NCBI GenBank assembly: GCA_017859955.1 | Contig: JAFNAB010000006.1 | Coordinates: 1-62,019, forward strand | Length of the DNA: 62,019 bases | DNA from: Holophagaceae bacterium | GTDB lineage: Bacteria > Acidobacteriota > Holophagae > Holophagales > Holophagaceae | Reading direction: 5' to 3' | Part shown: one piece after another, positions 60,286-62,019 of the stretch | How positions within the stretch are numbered: position 1 is the first letter of the stretch | How the letters are laid out: each line of letters begins with the position of its first letter | Translations under genes and position numbers: made by a program | The notes under the pieces: generated by a model | What the model was told of the DNA's origin: nothing | Database searches by the model: none | What the model saw: only the letters and a program-made list of their open reading frames with translations

Positions 60286-61790
60286 GGGGTCCACGGGAGG
60301 GAACAGCTGGTGAGGACCCCTCCCTCCTCCAGGTTGTAGATGGCAAAGGTACCGCCCAGGGCGCTGGCGCGGTAGTCCATGATCTTGAGACCCAGGCCTT
60401 TGGTCTGCCTGAACCCCGGCTCCAGGGGAAGGCCGTCGTTCTGGATGGACAGGAACATCCGCCCCCGGGTCAGCCTGGCTGAAAGGTGGATATGGCAGGC
60501 CTTGCCATGCTTGACCGCATTGCACACCGCTTCCTGGATCAGGTTGTGAAGGTGGTTGAAGATGCCGGGGCGGTTTTCGCGGATATCCGGAGCGCACTCG
60601 ACCCGGACTCTCACCTTGAACAGGGATTCCATGGAGACTGCAAGATCCATCAGCACCTCCAGGAGGTCCTTGCCTTCGGTCTGGGTGCTTACCAGCCCCT
60701 TGGCCATCAATCGGGTCTGCTGAAGGGCCGTAGTGGCGATATCCGCCAATTGGGCGGCCTCAGCGGCTTCGGGCTGGCCGGTTTCCGCCAGGCGGTCCCT
60801 CAGGGCGCTGGCCATGAAGGAGAGTCCCGTCAACATCTGTCCCAGGCCATCGTGGAGGTCCCGCCCCACGCGGGCCCGCTCCAGGGCGCTGATATCCAGG
60901 ATCTCCCGCTCCAGCTGCTTGTGCTCCGTGATGTCCATGGTGACCTGGACGACGCCTACCAGCGTCCCGGCGGCATCCCGGACGGGGAAACCCCGGAGGA
61001 CGAAGTAGCGCCCGTCGTGGAGGATCTCTCCCGTTTCCGGCTGACCCGTTTCCAGGACCCGGGCAATGGGACAGGCCTCGCAGGGGGTCTCCCGGTTGAA
61101 GAGTTCCCGGTGGCAGCACTTGCCGACGATACGCTCGGGCCTGTCCGCATAGGGCAGAACCTCATCCTTGTTGGCCCAGAGGACTTCCATGCCCGTATCG
61201 TGGTAGACCACCCAGTCGGACATGATGTCCAGGATCAGGGCCTTTTCCCGCTCGGAGCGGCGCAGGGCCTCGTCGGCTTTCTTTCGGGCCGTGACGTCCT
61301 GGGTCAGGCAGTGGGTCCGGAGGCACTGACCGTCGGCATCGAAGGCGACCCGTCCCTGGAGGAGGACCTCCACGATGGAGCCATCCTTCCTGACCAGTTC
61401 GACGGACACGCTGTTCACGGTTCCGGAGGCCATCACCAGGGGCCAATTCTGGCGGAAGTCTTCTCGGTAGAAAGGGGTGTAGAAATCCCCCAGCCAGCGC
61501 CCGATGACTTCCTCCCGCTCGTAGCCCAGCATGTCCAGCCAGGCCTGGTTGATCCGGACGATGCGACCCTCGGCATCCAGGGAGTCGTAGGCCACCGGAA
61601 GGTTCATATAGAGGGCGTTGAAGCGCTCTTCGCTTTCATGGATGACCTGCTGGAGGATCGCCAGGCTCTCTTCGGCATTCTCGACCTGACGGCGTCTCTC
61701 CCGCAACTGAAGGGCGAGGTCTTCTGGGGAGACTGCGGGCCTGGTGTCGGACACGGACAACCTGAAATGGGGTTGGGGTGAAAGTAGCAC
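60282..61790 (-). CDS. PAS-containing NarX-type sensor histidine kinase
   Basis: A 502-residue cytosolic kinase without membrane segments. Two PAS domains (about 50-165 and 180-300); the second holds CCHRELFNRETPCEACPI, a Cys cluster (C-C then C-x2-C) of the kind that can bind a cofactor or sense redox state. The kinase core is of the HisKA_3 type: ERARVGRDLHDGLGQML (phospho-His) with NAVKHGKACHIHL and GLGLKIMDYRA. Start taken as GTG at 61790 with AGGA upstream; a GTG at 61754 is an alternative. Coupled to the LuxR regulator gene. Confidence 0.92.
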   Translation of the reverse strand: MLLSPQPHFRLSVSDTRPAVSPEDLALQLRERRRQVENAEESLAILQQVIHESEERFNALYMNLPVAYDSLDAEGRIVRINQAWLDMLGYEREEVIGRWLGDFYTPFYREDFRQNWPLVMASGTVNSVSVELVRKDGSIVEVLLQGRVAFDADGQCLRTHCLTQDVTARKKADEALRRSEREKALILDIMSDWVVYHDTGMEVLWANKDEVLPYADRPERIVGKCCHRELFNRETPCEACPIARVLETGQPETGEILHDGRYFVLRGFPVRDAAGTLVGVVQVTMDITEHKQLEREILDISALERARVGRDLHDGLGQMLTGLSFMASALRDRLAETGQPEAAEAAQLADIATTALQQTRLMAKGLVSTQTEGKDLLEVLMDLAVSMESLFKVRVRVECAPDIRENRPGIFNHLHNLIQEAVCNAVKHGKACHIHLSARLTRGRMFLSIQNDGLPLEPGFRQTKGLGLKIMDYRASALGGTFAIYNLEEGGVLTSCSLPWTP

Positions 61791-62019
61791 TTCGGTCCTG
61801 GGCTTGTCAGCAGGCAGGTTTAAGCCTAGGGGTTTTCCCTAGCCCAGATTGCGGATCCCCTCGATTGAATGGGTCGACCCTTTTGTCCTACGCTCCGAGA
61901 TTCATCAAGCCGCTCAAGAAGCTCTTGCACCCTCATCCAGCCCGTTGGAGCCCGGGGTTTGTCTGGGTTCTGATGCGATCCGTCCTGCCGAATTTGACCG
62001 TATCTGTTCTGACCCCGAC
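61791..62019. other. Noncoding end of window
   Basis: No gene, hairpin with T-run or promoter could be supported in the last 229 bp, apart from the presumed promoter of the PAS kinase reading leftwards. Confidence 0.5.

Overview
The window (62 kb, GC-rich) reads as chromosome of a Gram-negative, anaerobic or facultatively respiring bacterium. Outer-membrane genes (fabZ-lpxA, a BamD-like lipoprotein, a Kdo/LPS-kinase-like gene, beta-barrel proteins) sit with a futalosine-route menaquinone gene (mqnA), cobalamin synthesis (cobS, a cobC-like phosphatase), a corrinoid protein of the kind used in O-demethylation, and a secreted flavoprotein reductase paired with a tetraheme cytochrome. This mix, together with a PhlG-type aromatic C-C hydrolase, fits Acidobacteriota of the Holophagae (Holophaga/Geothrix-like). 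That placement is inference from gene content; no rRNA gene is present.

Layout. 1-4.8 kb: end of an unrecognised gene, mqnA with an internal 33-bp tandem duplication, two tandem outer-membrane beta-barrel paralogues, a gene-poor stretch with period-10 inverted repeats, a collapsed speD and an RlmD/TrmA-type RNA methyltransferase. 4.8-10.9 kb: GAF/HD-GYP protein, fabZ-lpxA, a small Cys-rich secreted protein, era, a SIR2 deacylase, and a GAF protein with a degenerate GGDEF domain. 10.9-15.6 kb: a sigma-54 activator gene divergent from a PhlG-like hydrolase gene and an OFA-like transporter, with a palindromic upstream site and a -24/-12 promoter between them, followed by a second transporter gene broken by an internal deletion. 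15.7-25.5 kb: CPDC thioredoxin-fold protein, Nfu, and a split peptidoglycan cluster (ftsI-like PBP, murE, then mntA, hepT remnant, tsaC/sua5 and a cysteine desulfidase-like gene, then murF-mraY); murD lies far away at 51.8 kb. 25.6-34.3 kb: caspase-PEGA-ankyrin protein, prfB-cobS-cobC, alpha/beta hydrolase, BamD-like lipoprotein, LPS kinase, and a Memo-like/radical-SAM pair. 34.3-39.5 kb: two tandem chemoreceptors with nearly identical signalling halves, a membrane histidine kinase and a TetR regulator. 39.7-50.1 kb: GH78-like lipoprotein, an unrecognised exported protein, a GH63-like hydrolase, and gnd-zwf-pgl (oxidative pentose phosphate). 50.1-62 kb: corrinoid protein, EAL protein, murD, a hybrid CHASE-PAS kinase, UbiA prenyltransferase with DUF116, a FAD reductase with a tetraheme cytochrome, and a PAS kinase/LuxR response regulator pair.

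The two most interesting themes are: (1) a sigma-54-controlled locus, with recognisable cis sites, for cleaving and transporting an acyl-phenolic compound, in the same window as a rhamnosidase-like lipoprotein, a corrinoid demethylation-type protein and an atypical respiratory enoate-type reductase, all consistent with a plant-phenolic lifestyle; and (2) three genes (speD, hepT, a transporter) that each keep both ends but have lost the middle, plus an in-frame tandem duplication in mqnA. No tRNA, rRNA, CRISPR array, insertion sequence or replication origin was recognised.
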